A stretch of 64,000 bases of DNA from Candidatus Gastranaerophilales bacterium (GCA_944323875.1 CALUUH010000002.1:112476-176475), one strand, 5' to 3'; positions 27,783 through 36,789 are shown, counted from the first letter of the stretch. Numbers and translations: made by a program. Notes: a model not told the origin generated them from the letters alone.

Positions 27783-28424
27783 TTAATTAGCCTCTTTAAG
27801 AACGACAATAGCTTCTTCTATTTCTATTTTTAAGTATTCCAACTGTTGTTCAATATTATTGCTGTTATAAATATATCCGGCTCCGCCATAGGCAAGATAT
27901 GGCTTATATTTTTCTGCCTCCGTACGCAAATTGGAAACCGTTTGGGCATGGTTGCTGACTTCCTGTAATCTCTGGAATGAAACAAAAGTGCTTTCAGGCT
28001 TTTCAGCGTATTTGTCGCGCAGGTATTCTACATTTTTATTGAGAAAATACACACGTGCAACAAAACGTTGTACCGGTTCATGTTCTTCTATAGAATCAAG
28101 AATTTTTTCAAGAACTGGTATCATTTCGTTCAAGTCATTAATATATTCAGATGTTTTGTCTGATTTCAGGATAATATTTACAAAGGCCGGATCTTCCCGT
28201 GGAATTGGCTTCAATTCATTCCCGGAATGAAATTGTTCTGTTTTTTCAAAAACAGGTTTTGCATTATTTTGCTCTGTTGTATTAAAACTTTTGCTAAGGT
28301 CAGGTAAAGTCCCGACATAACCTGCGCCCTGATCGGCTTGTGGTTTACGGCCGCCAAAAAGTGCCGCGTATGTTTGCGGTGTCTGTAAAAGTAATATCAA
28401 AATCAAAACAAAAATTTTGCGCAT
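27783..28424 (-). CDS. Secreted helical protein, unknown
   Basis: 213 residues. A signal peptide (1-20, TYA|ALFGG) is followed by a low-complexity segment and, from about residue 75, long amphipathic helices with coiled-coil character (DLNEMIPVLEKILDSIEEHE; QQLEYLKIEIEEAIVVLKE). No catalytic motif seen. It lies 50 bases downstream of the Spy-like gene on the same strand and may be co-transcribed. Confidence 0.6.
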   Translation of the reverse strand: MRKIFVLILILLLQTPQTYAALFGGRKPQADQGAGYVGTLPDLSKSFNTTEQNNAKPVFEKTEQFHSGNELKPIPREDPAFVNIILKSDKTSEYINDLNEMIPVLEKILDSIEEHEPVQRFVARVYFLNKNVEYLRDKYAEKPESTFVSFQRLQEVSNHAQTVSNLRTEAEKYKPYLAYGGAGYIYNSNNIEQQLEYLKIEIEEAIVVLKEAN

Positions 28425-28474
28425 ACTTTTATTATAATGATGTGTTTTAAAAAATCATCATATAAATTAAGTAA

Positions 28475-29143
28475 CTATTCTTCTTGTTCTTCTTCAATAG
28501 TGATATTGCATTTACGCTTAAACAAGTGTACTTTTCCGTGTTTCGGGCAAGCATCTTCATCAAAATAATACGGCTTGCCAAACGGCTGCAAATGCGGATC
28601 GCGTTTATAAATATTTTTACCTTGAGCACAGCGTTTTACATCACGTTTTTTCATTTTTTGTATAGTGTTGTATTTTGCCTTTTGCTCGCCGGAAAGTAGT
28701 TTTTTAAATTCTTTATCGTATTTTTGGGCAGTTTTATCAATTTCTTTTCTTAATTTTTTAACAACTTTTTGTTGTTTTTTAATTGCGGATTTATTGGCTT
28801 GTGGATTACATTCAAGCTTTTTCAGAACATAAATTTCCTGTTCTAGGACATTAATTTGTTTATCGAGTTCTTGAAAACGTCTTTCTTCAATTGTTCTTTT
28901 ACATTTTCTTTGAGGGGGGGTAAGGTTTAATACATTGTAAGTTGCGGCCCTGTCGTCAAAAATCCTGTCTACGAGTTCCGAACATTTGCTGGAATGCATT
29001 ATTTCATCGGCCGAGATAGGAGTATCGTATTCTCCCGGTGATACTGTAACATTGCATGTAGGGCATGTATTTTGTTCATCAGCCGCAATAGTGATGGAAC
29101 TTGTTAATAAACATAAAAGGGCTATTAATAAAATTTTTTTCAT
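28475..29143 (-). CDS. Periplasmic Spy/CpxP-like (LTxxQ) protein
   Basis: 222 residues from the ATG at 29143 (AGGAGAGCCAAT upstream). Signal peptide 1-20 (TIA|ADEQ). An N-terminal CPTC is followed by VLNLTPPQRK, the LTxxQ motif, and then a long basic helical hairpin ending LLSGEQKAKYNTI, a second LTxxQ-like motif. This is the layout of Spy/CpxP chaperones and related metal-resistance periplasmic proteins. The lysine-rich helix and extra cysteines are lineage-specific. The chaperone role is inferred. Confidence 0.6.
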   Translation of the reverse strand: MKKILLIALLCLLTSSITIAADEQNTCPTCNVTVSPGEYDTPISADEIMHSSKCSELVDRIFDDRAATYNVLNLTPPQRKCKRTIEERRFQELDKQINVLEQEIYVLKKLECNPQANKSAIKKQQKVVKKLRKEIDKTAQKYDKEFKKLLSGEQKAKYNTIQKMKKRDVKRCAQGKNIYKRDPHLQPFGKPYYFDEDACPKHGKVHLFKRKCNITIEEEQEE

Positions 29144-29222
29144 ATTGGCTCTCCTATAGGAGTATTTTTGCATAATCCTGAAAAAAATTCAAATTATTAA
29201 TTTTTATAGTAAAATTTTCGGT

Positions 29223-29594
29223 ATGGAAGAAATGAATTTACGAAACTATGCATATTTAGGTGATGCAGTGTGGGAATTATATATTCGTGAACACACTGTT
29301 GCGATGACAGGAAATGCTAAATTGCTGCATAAATTGACAACGGAACATGTAAAAGCGTCATATCAGGCCGATTTGCTGCATAAAATGGAGCATTTACTAA
29401 CAGATGAGGAGCAGGAATTAGCGCGTCGGGGCAGGAATTTGCCAATACCTGTGGCGCGGCGTTCAAATCAGACGGAATATCGTGCGGCAACGGCTTTTGA
29501 GGTCTTAATCGGCTGGTGGTATAAGGAGAAACCTGAAAGATTGCAAGAGTTTTTAAATGGTATATTAAAGTTTGGCGGTGAGGAGAATATTTGA
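29223..29594 (+). CDS. mrnC: Mini-ribonuclease III
   Basis: 123 residues forming one RNase III domain without a dsRNA-binding domain. YAYLGDAVWELYIREH holds the catalytic Asp region and TEYRAATAFEVLIGW the second acidic site (E). MrnC matures 23S rRNA ends in Firmicutes and cyanobacteria, which supports the lineage guess. The start is 50 bases upstream-divergent from the Spy-like gene's leader. Ends with TGA, so TGA is a stop in this genome. Confidence 0.92.
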   Translation: MEEMNLRNYAYLGDAVWELYIREHTVAMTGNAKLLHKLTTEHVKASYQADLLHKMEHLLTDEEQELARRGRNLPIPVARRSNQTEYRAATAFEVLIGWWYKEKPERLQEFLNGILKFGGEENI

Positions 29595-29663
29595 CGGGAC
29601 AATGCTTATATCCCAAAGAGAGGGAATAATGCCGGATAGGAAAAAAAATTTTAAAAAAGGGGG

Positions 29664-29691
29664 TTTACAAAAAAAAATCAGCATGTAGAAT
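29664..29691 (+). promoter_or_regulatory. Promoter of tRNA-Ala
   Basis: TTTACA (29664-29669) and TAGAAT (29686-29691) are separated by 16 bases, 34 bases upstream of the tRNA 5' end. Confidence 0.5.
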
Positions 29692-29725
29692 AAATATTGT
29701 GACAAGTAAATAAAGAAACCTAAAT

Positions 29726-29801
29726 GGGGGTTTAGCTCAGCTGGTAGAGCATCTGCTTTGCACGCAGAGGGTCAGGAGTTCGAATCTCCTAACCTCCACC
29801 A
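29726..29801 (+). tRNA. tRNA-Ala(TGC), element integration site
   Basis: Complete cloverleaf with encoded CCA: acceptor GGGGGTT pairs with AACCTCC and shows the G3-T70 pair that marks tRNA-Ala. The anticodon stem TCTGC/GCAGA encloses TTTGCAC (anticodon TGC). The T loop is GTTCGAATC. A serine recombinase gene on the other strand reads into its 3' half, so this tRNA is the likely attachment site of the island that follows. Confidence 0.96.
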
Positions 29802-31373
29802 TTTAAAACAAATAGAACTATTAAAATCAGAGCCTTTGGGCTCTTTTTTAATGCTTTCAATGCATTTATCCTTTGAAGAAATTATTGCAGACTTGAATTC
29901 AGACAATCCGATTTCAGCAATCTCTTTTTTAGCAAGTTTTATGAGCTTTTCAATGGTTGTAAACGGTTCTTTAAAGACCATTTTAACCTTTTTATCCTTG
30001 ACTGTTACATTCAAATATGTAGCCCTGACCATTTGAGCAACTTCATTTTCTGAAAGTTCAGTGGCTGGTAAGCTTGCTTTACTGCATAAATCAAGGATTT
30101 TCAGCCCTGTATCTAAGAAATTTGTATTAGCTATAGTGTGTTTTTGCAGTTCAGCATTTAACCTGCTTAATTTTACCTCATATTCGTTTTTCAAATTAAC
30201 CCACATAGCATAATCAAGTATGCCGTTAACTTGATCGAGATACATCTTTTTCAAAATTTCTTTGCATTGTTCTATTTCGTTATTAATCCTTTCAACTTCG
30301 CTTTTATGATACTCCTGCTCATCTCCAAGACATTCTTTAAGGGAGTATTTTACCAGTTCATACAATTCTTTGTCTAAACCTATTCTTTTTAAATGCATTC
30401 TAAATGATTGAGTAAGCTGTTTCTCTGAAATATATGCTGTATTAGGACAACTTCTGTCAAAATGAGAGCAACGATAGTAAATATTCCGTTTTTTCTGTCT
30501 TTCACCGCAGAAAGAGTATCCGCAAACTCCGCATTTAACAATTCCGGGATACAGAAAATCAAAGTTTTTACGGACTTTGGACTTATCGACCTTTAAAAAG
30601 GCTAATTGAGCTTTATCGAAAATATCACGAGATACTAAAGGCGGATGTTTTCCCTGATAAATTATTCCGTTACAGTTCATTTGTCCTACATAAATCACGT
30701 TTTTGAGCATTGCTTCAAGAACAGATTGAGTAATCTTCGGTCTTTCACCTTTGTAATAGTAGCCCTCTATAAAAAGTTGTTCAGCTAGCTTTCTAAGAGA
30801 GTATTTTCTTGTTGCAAATAATTCAAAAGCTCTACGGACAAAAAGAATTCTTGATTTATCAATAATTAAACTCTTTTTAGCTCCTCTTAAATACCCGTAA
30901 GGCGGTTGAAATGGCCAGTAACCCTGTTCAAGCCCCTCATGCAAGCCTTTGGATATCTCCTCGGATAGGTTGTCAATGTAGTTTTTTGCCATAAGCACCT
31001 TAATCCCATGTATGAACTTGTCATGAGATTTAGAATTTTTGCTAATAATTGAGCCTTCTTTTACAAGGTGGACTTCAAGGTCATAATCTTCAAGAGTAAC
31101 ATAGTCCTTGAAGTTACGGTAAAGTCTGTCAGTCTTTTCGACAAGGACTGTTTTAACCTCTGGATTTGTTTTGAGGTATTCAAGCATAGCGTTATAATTG
31201 GTTCTGCCTGCCTTTTTGGCTGTTTCTGCGTCTGAATATTCTTTTACTATTTGAAAACCGTTTTTGAGAGCATATTCTTTGAGTAATTTTAACTGTGCGG
31301 GAATAGAAAATCCTTCACGCTCTTGTTCTCTGCTTGAAACACGTGCATAAATAACAACTTTTTTGTGATCCAT
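29772..31373 (-). CDS. Large serine recombinase (site-specific integrase) with zinc ribbon
   Basis: 533 residues. The N-terminal resolvase domain opens VVIYARVSSREQEREG (catalytic Ser13 in RVSS) with an EKTDRLYRN segment. The recombinase domain follows (GYWPFQPPYGYLRG, ITQSVLEAMLKN). A zinc ribbon at about 285-325 has CGVCGYSFCG plus YYRCSHFDRSC, then a coiled coil. GAGTTCAGAT precedes the start. The last ~20 codons come from the tRNA terminator and the tRNA-Ala 3' half, where the stop lies; the native C-terminus before integration probably differed. It probably catalyses integration and excision at this tRNA. Confidence 0.93.
   Translation of the reverse strand: MDHKKVVIYARVSSREQEREGFSIPAQLKLLKEYALKNGFQIVKEYSDAETAKKAGRTNYNAMLEYLKTNPEVKTVLVEKTDRLYRNFKDYVTLEDYDLEVHLVKEGSIISKNSKSHDKFIHGIKVLMAKNYIDNLSEEISKGLHEGLEQGYWPFQPPYGYLRGAKKSLIIDKSRILFVRRAFELFATRKYSLRKLAEQLFIEGYYYKGERPKITQSVLEAMLKNVIYVGQMNCNGIIYQGKHPPLVSRDIFDKAQLAFLKVDKSKVRKNFDFLYPGIVKCGVCGYSFCGERQKKRNIYYRCSHFDRSCPNTAYISEKQLTQSFRMHLKRIGLDKELYELVKYSLKECLGDEQEYHKSEVERINNEIEQCKEILKKMYLDQVNGILDYAMWVNLKNEYEVKLSRLNAELQKHTIANTNFLDTGLKILDLCSKASLPATELSENEVAQMVRATYLNVTVKDKKVKMVFKEPFTTIEKLIKLAKKEIAEIGLSEFKSAIISSKDKCIESIKKEPKGSDFNSSICFKWWRLGDSNS
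29829..29849 (+). terminator. Terminator of tRNA-Ala
   Basis: AGAGCC-TTTG-GGCTCT followed by TTTTT, 28 bases past the tRNA. It lies inside the 3' end of the recombinase frame, which suggests that the last residues of that frame are non-native. Confidence 0.75.
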
Positions 31374-31436
31374 ATCTGAACTCCTTAAAATTTCTGAACT
31401 TCTTTGTTTTTATTTTTACTCATTTTCCAGAAAAGT

Positions 31437-31545
31437 AAAGCGTTTGCGAGCAGAGGGCGAAAACTTACGCTCGGCTGCGTTGAGCAGACGTGAAGTAAGC
31501 TGTAGACCCGTTTAACGCGAGCAAACAAGACAGTAAGGATTCCGT
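31437..31545 (+). repeat. Dispersed mosaic repeat, copy 3 (partial)
   Basis: Shares GCAGAGGGCGAAA, a GCGTTG word, AGACCCGTTTAACGC and GCGAGCAAACAAGACAG with the plus strand of the 22.7 kb copy, and lies between the two recombinase genes. Only the inner block of the longer copies is present. Confidence 0.55.
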
Positions 31546-31667
31546 ACGACTTCCCGACAGTATTTCAGGGAATTTCAAGCGTTCAAAGTCATACAAGGGT
31601 AGTAAATTACATATTGTGAATTTATAAACTTTTACAAAAACTATAGCTTCAAAATTTTGCAAAAGAA

Positions 31668-31693
31668 AACCCGTACATTTTTATGTACGGGTT
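31668..31693 (-). terminator. Terminator after the second recombinase
   Basis: AACCCGTACAT, loop TTTT on the plus strand, and ATGTACGGGTT, followed on the minus strand by TTCTTTTGC. It lies 41 bases past the stop of the recombinase at 31734. Confidence 0.75.
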
Positions 31694-31733
31694 AATAAGT
31701 TCAGATATAAAAATCTAAATTAATGAAAGGATA

Positions 31734-33170
31734 TTAACGATTTCGTATTTTGCGAAAAGCAGGTTTAAAGGTTAATTTTACTTTTTTCTCCTGAAGTTCA
31801 AGCTTGTTTTTGACAAGTTCAATAATTTTTCTCTGATTTTCTATGTCAAGCTGAATAAAAACGTCGTAAAGTCGTTTTTCCATAATATCTTGACATTTTG
31901 AAGTCAAAGTTTTGATTTGTTGTTCTGTATAAGCAATCCTTTCAGGCAAGTTACTGTAAGCTTTTTCAATATCTGCCTGACTATCATTAATGAAATCTTT
32001 ATCATCAATATTTTTTGATTGAATAAAGTCGTTTAAACGTAGTTCGGAATGATATTTACGGCTTACATCACGTTTGAGGTTGGCATATTTTTGTTTTAAC
32101 GGTTTAAGTTCTTCCTTTAAAACTTCATTAACAATCTCTTTCGGAATAAGATTAAGCCGAATTTCCTTGAAATAGTTTAAAACCGCTTCTGTAATAATCA
32201 TTTCATTAATTGAATGCCTTATTCCATGATTATCAAAGGCTGTATAATAGATATATTTACCCTTTTTGATTTCGCCTGTCATAATTTTACCTGTTTCTTG
32301 TAGTGTTATGAGGTTTGAATATAAAAAATTATGCTTTCTGAGTTTTTCATATCCTGATGTTTTAAGTATTTCTTGGACTTTATCATATAAATCTTTACTG
32401 ATTATGGGCTTATACTTACCTTTTATCGGCTTTTCAACATTAGGGTAGGTATAATACCCAGTGTAAAAGAGGTTTTTAAGCATTGGAGATAAAGTTGACC
32501 TTGGAATTTTTTTATTTCTCTGTCCTTTATATCTGTAACCCAGTTCAAATAACTCATCTGCAAGTGTTTTTAAAGAATATTTGCCTGTTGCATATAATTC
32601 AAATGCTTTTTTAACTAACTCCGCTTCTTTTGGAACGATAACAATACGGTTTTTAAATGTGTCATAGCCGCAGGGCAGTTTGCTCGGTCTTTGACCAGCT
32701 TTTGCCCTTGCAATCAAACCATTTTTGCGGATTTCATTAAGATGATTAACTTCAAATTCGGCACTTGCTATTATTATGCTCGTCAAAAACTTTTCATGAG
32801 CTTTGAAAGGCTTTTCAATAACCATACGCTCTTTAACGAAAATTATTTTTGTGTTGTATTCATCAACAAGAGCTCTAATTGGATAAAAATCAACTTGATT
32901 TCTTGTTAAACGATTAATACAAAAAGAAACAATTATATCAGCACGATCTTTTGATTGTTGTTTTGCTACCATTTCATAAAAAACAGGTCTATTGTATGGT
33001 GTCATAGCACTTTTATTTTCATAATAGACATTTCTCACAATGATTCCATTTTCTTCGCAATATTTACGGCATTCTCTTTCCTGCGTTTCTTTTGACATGC
33101 CGTCTTCTTGCGATTTACTTGATAATCTGATATAGATATCAGCATAAATTGATTTAAGTAGTTTCTTCAT
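31734..33170 (-). CDS. Large serine recombinase with degenerate zinc ribbon
   Basis: 478 residues from the ATG at 33170, which has GAGGAGG upstream and lies inside the end of the helicase gene (17-base overlap). Resolvase domain: ADIYIRLSSKSQEDG with catalytic Ser in RLSS, and SFCINRLTRN. The recombinase domain has KLPCGYDTFKN and IPRSTLSPMLKNLFYTGYYT. Where the sister protein has its four ribbon cysteines, this one has TLQETGKIMTGEIKKGKY and YTAFDNHGIRHS: the ligands are gone but the spacing remains. A coiled coil and a short C-terminus follow. It is likely a partner of the first recombinase, as CcrA is of CcrB. Confidence 0.9.
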   Translation of the reverse strand: MKKLLKSIYADIYIRLSSKSQEDGMSKETQERECRKYCEENGIIVRNVYYENKSAMTPYNRPVFYEMVAKQQSKDRADIIVSFCINRLTRNQVDFYPIRALVDEYNTKIIFVKERMVIEKPFKAHEKFLTSIIIASAEFEVNHLNEIRKNGLIARAKAGQRPSKLPCGYDTFKNRIVIVPKEAELVKKAFELYATGKYSLKTLADELFELGYRYKGQRNKKIPRSTLSPMLKNLFYTGYYTYPNVEKPIKGKYKPIISKDLYDKVQEILKTSGYEKLRKHNFLYSNLITLQETGKIMTGEIKKGKYIYYTAFDNHGIRHSINEMIITEAVLNYFKEIRLNLIPKEIVNEVLKEELKPLKQKYANLKRDVSRKYHSELRLNDFIQSKNIDDKDFINDSQADIEKAYSNLPERIAYTEQQIKTLTSKCQDIMEKRLYDVFIQLDIENQRKIIELVKNKLELQEKKVKLTFKPAFRKIRNR

Positions 33171-34836
33171 AATCAACCTCCTCAGCTTCTGTTGTTTTTG
33201 ATACTCTATTAAGAATATCAAGCAAAGTTTCATTATCTGAAATATCTATTTTAATAGCACGTCCAATAGGCTTGATATCTGTAGTTTTTAAAGAGATAAC
33301 TCTTTCGTCATTTGCAATTTTTATCTTAATTTCGTTAGGGTGTAGCTTTTTGTGATATACACTTTGATAAACAGTACAATATTTATTAAGATTTATTCTT
33401 AAATACTTACCTTTTGTGATAAGAAATTCCCTACCATAGAGCAGTTCTTTTTTATTAAACAGGTTATAGACATCTGATAAGAATACATCACAATATGAAA
33501 TTTCCGTATCAAGATATAGTTCAAAATAATCAAGATAATCTTTCACTAAATTTTCGGTATTAAGGACTTCTTTTTTGAGAATATCATTAATAATTGACCA
33601 TACAGCCATTCCTATAGCCACATTGTTGCAAATTCTTGCATAATCACAATAGATTTTAGCAATTCTGTATTGTTCCCGATAAAAATCAAGAATTTTATCC
33701 CTATAAAACAGAATTTTAGGAAGAAAACAGGATAGTTTTTTCAGTGCTTCTTTTGAATGGTATTCAAAATTACTCAAATCAAATTGTCTGCGTCTGAGAT
33801 TTATAGGAATACACCGCGAGAAGTTTGCAAAAGTCAGAGTTTCAAAGAAATGATTTGTTCCTATACAAAAACTTGTGTTGATTTCAGTAACAATTTCTTT
33901 TCCGTCTTTTGATGACTTCTTTCGAGGTACGGCTGAAAAAACGTCTTTCCCTAAATCCTCTATATTTTGTATTCGTTTTTCATCCAATTCTTCAATAAAT
34001 ACAGGAAAGTCATTCATTTTTTCTAACTGAGCTCTTAAAGCAACAATAGTAGAGGTCCCGCTTGTAAGCTCTGTCATGTTAGTTATACCAAAAATAGCTG
34101 CTAACATATGAATAATTGTAGATTTGCCGGCATTTGAATCACCATAAAAAATAACATATGGAAATCCTTGAACATTAGAAATAAAAATATCAAAAAAGCA
34201 ACAACCAATTACAATAGCTATTGCCATAAGGACCGGAGCGTCAAAAGTTTTAATTACAGTTTCAGCAAATTCTTCCAGTATTATTTCCGGATTTTCACAT
34301 TCATAAAGTTCTGGAGCTAGACTATTTGCAGGGAGAATTTGGAGTGTTTCTTCTTCCGTAAGATGTAAATCATCAGGCAATTTGGGATAATCTTCAATGG
34401 TCTGATTTTCGACAAAAATCTTTTTATTTCCTATAACATATACATTTTCTCGTGGCTGATAACCCAAATTTGTATATATTACAACGGATTTAAGATTGTT
34501 ATGTAACATTTGCATAAGCAGTATAAATTTTTTCTTATTAAAATCTTCATATAAGCCGATTGTGCCGCTATGAATAACTTTAAAAAAGCTTTTGCAATCA
34601 ATTTCATCTTCGCCTTGAATGATTTTTATGTAATGTTTATTGAAATCTTGCTCTTTTATCAGTCATAAAGCTAGCTTTTCTATTATTTTGTAAGAATTTT
34701 TTGTGTTTGTGATTGCTTTTAAGGTAAATAATCCTTGAATTGAGTAATTTGAAATTTTTGCTGATTGTAACTTATTATTTTTGTCTGTGTAATAGAGTAT
34801 AAGACAATTATTTTTATTTTGTATATATTGTGTCAT
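33154..34836 (-). pseudogene. DUF927-type AAA helicase/primase, interrupted by one in-frame TGA
   Basis: 561 codons from ATG 34836 (AAGGA upstream) with a single TGA at 34673-34675 (codon 55: KLAL-stop-LIKEQDF). Either the N-terminal 107 residues are lost or the gene is dead or read through; the frame on both sides looks coding. The ATP-binding core is clear: Walker A GDSNAGKST (232-240), Walker B FPVFIEELDEK and a sensor-like CIGTNHFFE, with a helical C-terminus. The pattern fits DUF927 proteins of mobile elements, to which the SCC helicase Cch is related. A ribosome-ready restart is the ATG near 34515 (453 residues). Its 3' end is coupled to the recombinase at 31734-33170. Confidence 0.75.
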
Positions 34837-34874
34837 TTTGTTTTTTCCTTTTTTTGTTGCTGTAATTAAAAAGA

Positions 34875-34902
34875 AAAGTTCGGGCGAATTATCCCGAACT
34901 TT
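34875..34902 (-). terminator. Terminator after the 34911 gene
   Basis: AAAGTTCGGG and CCCGAACTTT arms with an 8-nt loop, followed on the minus strand by TCTTTTTAATT; it separates the small gene from the helicase gene. Confidence 0.8.
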
Positions 34903-34910
34903 AAAGTAAG

Positions 34911-35324
34911 CTATATGCTTTCAATGTGACAGAACCAATCATTTTCAGGAATATTCTCTGTAAGATGTACCATTACTAACTGGTTGTATTTTGTAATAGT
35001 TGTACTAAAATACAGTTCTTTCCACTTAATAATTGGTCCAATACCTTCTTTAAAAAGAGGTTTCATTTCTTGTGGCAATTCAAATTCGACACTATTTTCA
35101 AGTGAATCTTCTTTTGTTAAACATGTATTTATGAGAGTGCCAACAAATACGTTTAATAAAGTATTTACATCTTCAATGTCGATTGTTTTACCTTCTGCTA
35201 ACTTGTTTTGCAGTAACGGCAATTTTTCTTCTACCGATTTTACAATTCCAAGTTCTTTGAGATATTTGAGGCTGTGTGCCCCAAACATTATGTAGTTTTC
35301 ATGAATATCACAGTTTTTTGCCAT
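34911..35324 (-). CDS. Island hypothetical protein
   Basis: 137 residues from the ATG at 35324, which has the strong site AGGAGGATTATC; earlier in-frame ATGs lack one. Helical N-terminal half (LKYLKELGIVKSVEEKLPLL, then a LINTCLTKED stretch), mixed C-terminal half ending ENDWFCHIESI. No family recognised. It ends at its own terminator, just upstream of the DUF927 helicase gene, a position held in SCC elements by small replication-associated genes; no such function can be shown here. Confidence 0.6.
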   Translation of the reverse strand: MAKNCDIHENYIMFGAHSLKYLKELGIVKSVEEKLPLLQNKLAEGKTIDIEDVNTLLNVFVGTLINTCLTKEDSLENSVEFELPQEMKPLFKEGIGPIIKWKELYFSTTITKYNQLVMVHLTENIPENDWFCHIESI

Positions 35325-35755
35325 GATAATCCTCCTATAATCTACATCATGCGTAGATTTTGTTATATAATACCCATAGAGCATGATTCTATGTGCTTTT
35401 AAAAGGAGCAACCCTTTTTGGAGATATAGAATCTCCGCTTGAGAGAGGTTAGACAGCTAAAATCGAGCGAATAATGATTTTAACTAGCTGTTTAATCTCT
35501 TGTTTTTCTTGTCAAGTTCAACTGGTGTCAAACTTACAATTATAAGATTTTTTCTTATCTTGTTTCATAAGTTTCTCCTTTCTGTTTTGTACCTGCCATA
35601 ATTTATAATTGGAACATTAGCAGGGCTTGTCCCAATGCTATTATCATTTAGTTGTCAAAGTACTATTTCTGTTTATGCCAGTTTTTATAATTCTGACTGA
35701 CAAAATTATACTAACCAAAATAAAAAGCTCCGTTTTTAAAAGTGAATAAAAAAAT
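35325..35755. other. Island intergenic region with hairpins
   Basis: No gene I can support. It contains a hairpin GGAGAT-TCTAT-ATCTCC (35420-35436) and a larger imperfect stem around 35447-35490 (ACAGCT..AAAATC with GATTTTAGCTGT). On the minus strand AAAGGAGAAACTT precedes an ATG at 35568, but that frame stops after 16 codons; a second frame runs on for about 26 codons, so this may be a frameshifted small gene. It could also hold a small RNA or replication origin; no direct evidence. Confidence 0.4.
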
Positions 35756-35797
35756 AAGACATTAAAACTCAAGTATATTCAAGAATTTTAATGTCTT
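35756..35797 (-). terminator. Terminator after the wHTH gene
   Basis: AAGACATTAAAA and TTTTAATGTCTT arms, followed on the minus strand by ATTTTTTTATTC, 48 bases past the stop at 35845. Confidence 0.75.
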
Positions 35798-35844
35798 GAT
35801 AATCTGAAATGTAGAAAATTTACATTTTAGCTATTTTGATAATT

Positions 35845-36228
35845 TTACTTATAATATCTTAATATTCTTTTAACTGCTTTAGGATCATTAAAACGGTTTT
35901 TATAGTGCAAATCATATCCCTGTATTAATGTTAATGTTTGGTTATTGACATTTATATCTTCTATATAATATACCCACCCTCTTTTCATTGGATTATTAAA
36001 GGATATACTATTTTTGGTTATTAAACCTAAGTCAATCATACAATTTAATTCATTTGAAATATTTTTTCTATTCAAATTTTTTTTAATTTCATCTTGAGTT
36101 AAGCAGTCATTTTCAAGTAGGAGTTTTAATATATCCCAAACAACTTTTTTGCCTAAAAAGCGATATATTGAAGATATAAGATTGCATTCTTCTTCTGGTA
36201 ATTCCTTAATAAATCCCATGCATAGCAT
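35845..36228 (-). CDS. Winged-helix transcriptional regulator
   Basis: 127 residues from the ATG at 36228 (AAGGAGAATATT upstream). Residues about 22-80 read as a winged helix: KKVVWDILKLLLENDCLTQDE, then NISNELNCMIDLGLITK and a wing (KRGWVYYIED), like ArsR/MarR/TFE-type domains. The C-terminus is short and basic. It probably controls island genes; operator not identified. Confidence 0.65.
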   Translation of the reverse strand: MLCMGFIKELPEEECNLISSIYRFLGKKVVWDILKLLLENDCLTQDEIKKNLNRKNISNELNCMIDLGLITKNSISFNNPMKRGWVYYIEDINVNNQTLTLIQGYDLHYKNRFNDPKAVKRILRYYK

Positions 36229-36293
36229 AATATTCTCCTTATGTTTTAAGTACATTGACTATAAAACATAAAAAAAATATTTTTGTTAGTAAT

Positions 36294-36788
36294 CTACAGA
36301 CAGTAATCACCAAACTCGCAACGCATTTCGATAGCTTCATCATAGGCTTGACCTGCTTTTTGTGCATTTTCAGTATCACCTATTGCCTCAAAAAGTTTCA
36401 TAGCCTCATAGTAGCTGTCTATTGCCTCTCTATATTTTTCCTGTCTAAGGTAGATATTTCCTTCTGCAAACTTCGATTTTGCAGTAAAAGCTGTTCCCTC
36501 ATCTCTTATGGATGTGCCATAGTTGCTGTTGTTAGTGTTTTCAGGAGCATAATAGGAGTTAGCTGCGTTTGCAGGCTGTGGAGTTTGTCTGATTTCAGGT
36601 GCTTGCTGTTGGCTTTGTAGTTGCTGTTGTTGAGCGTTAGTCTGGTTGACCTGTCCTCTAAGTCTGTTCACGTCAGAGAGAACGTCAATACCACTCCTGA
36701 TACCCTGAAAGATACTGTTCATATCGCTTGCATAGCAAAAATTTGCTGATAATAGTAAAAGTAAATATAGTATTATACGTTTTTTCAT
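36294..36788 (-). CDS. Secreted TPR-like protein
   Basis: 164 residues. A signal peptide (about 1-20, CYA|SDM) is followed by a Gln-rich linker (NQTNAQQQQLQSQQQ) and, from about 105, one or two TPR-like helix pairs (KFAEGNIYLRQEKYREAIDS, YYEAMKLFEAIGDTENAQKA). It starts one base after the stop of the gene upstream (36790), so the two are co-translated. Role unknown; protein-protein contact in the envelope is likely. Confidence 0.65.
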   Translation of the reverse strand: MKKRIILYLLLLLSANFCYASDMNSIFQGIRSGIDVLSDVNRLRGQVNQTNAQQQQLQSQQQAPEIRQTPQPANAANSYYAPENTNNSNYGTSIRDEGTAFTAKSKFAEGNIYLRQEKYREAIDSYYEAMKLFEAIGDTENAQKAGQAYDEAIEMRCEFGDYCL

Positions 36789-36789
36789 A

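Noticed and set aside
35518..35568. 16-residue peptide with strong Shine-Dalgarno
   Set aside because: Stops after 16 codons and the better coding signal runs in another frame; kept only as a note in the intergenic entry.
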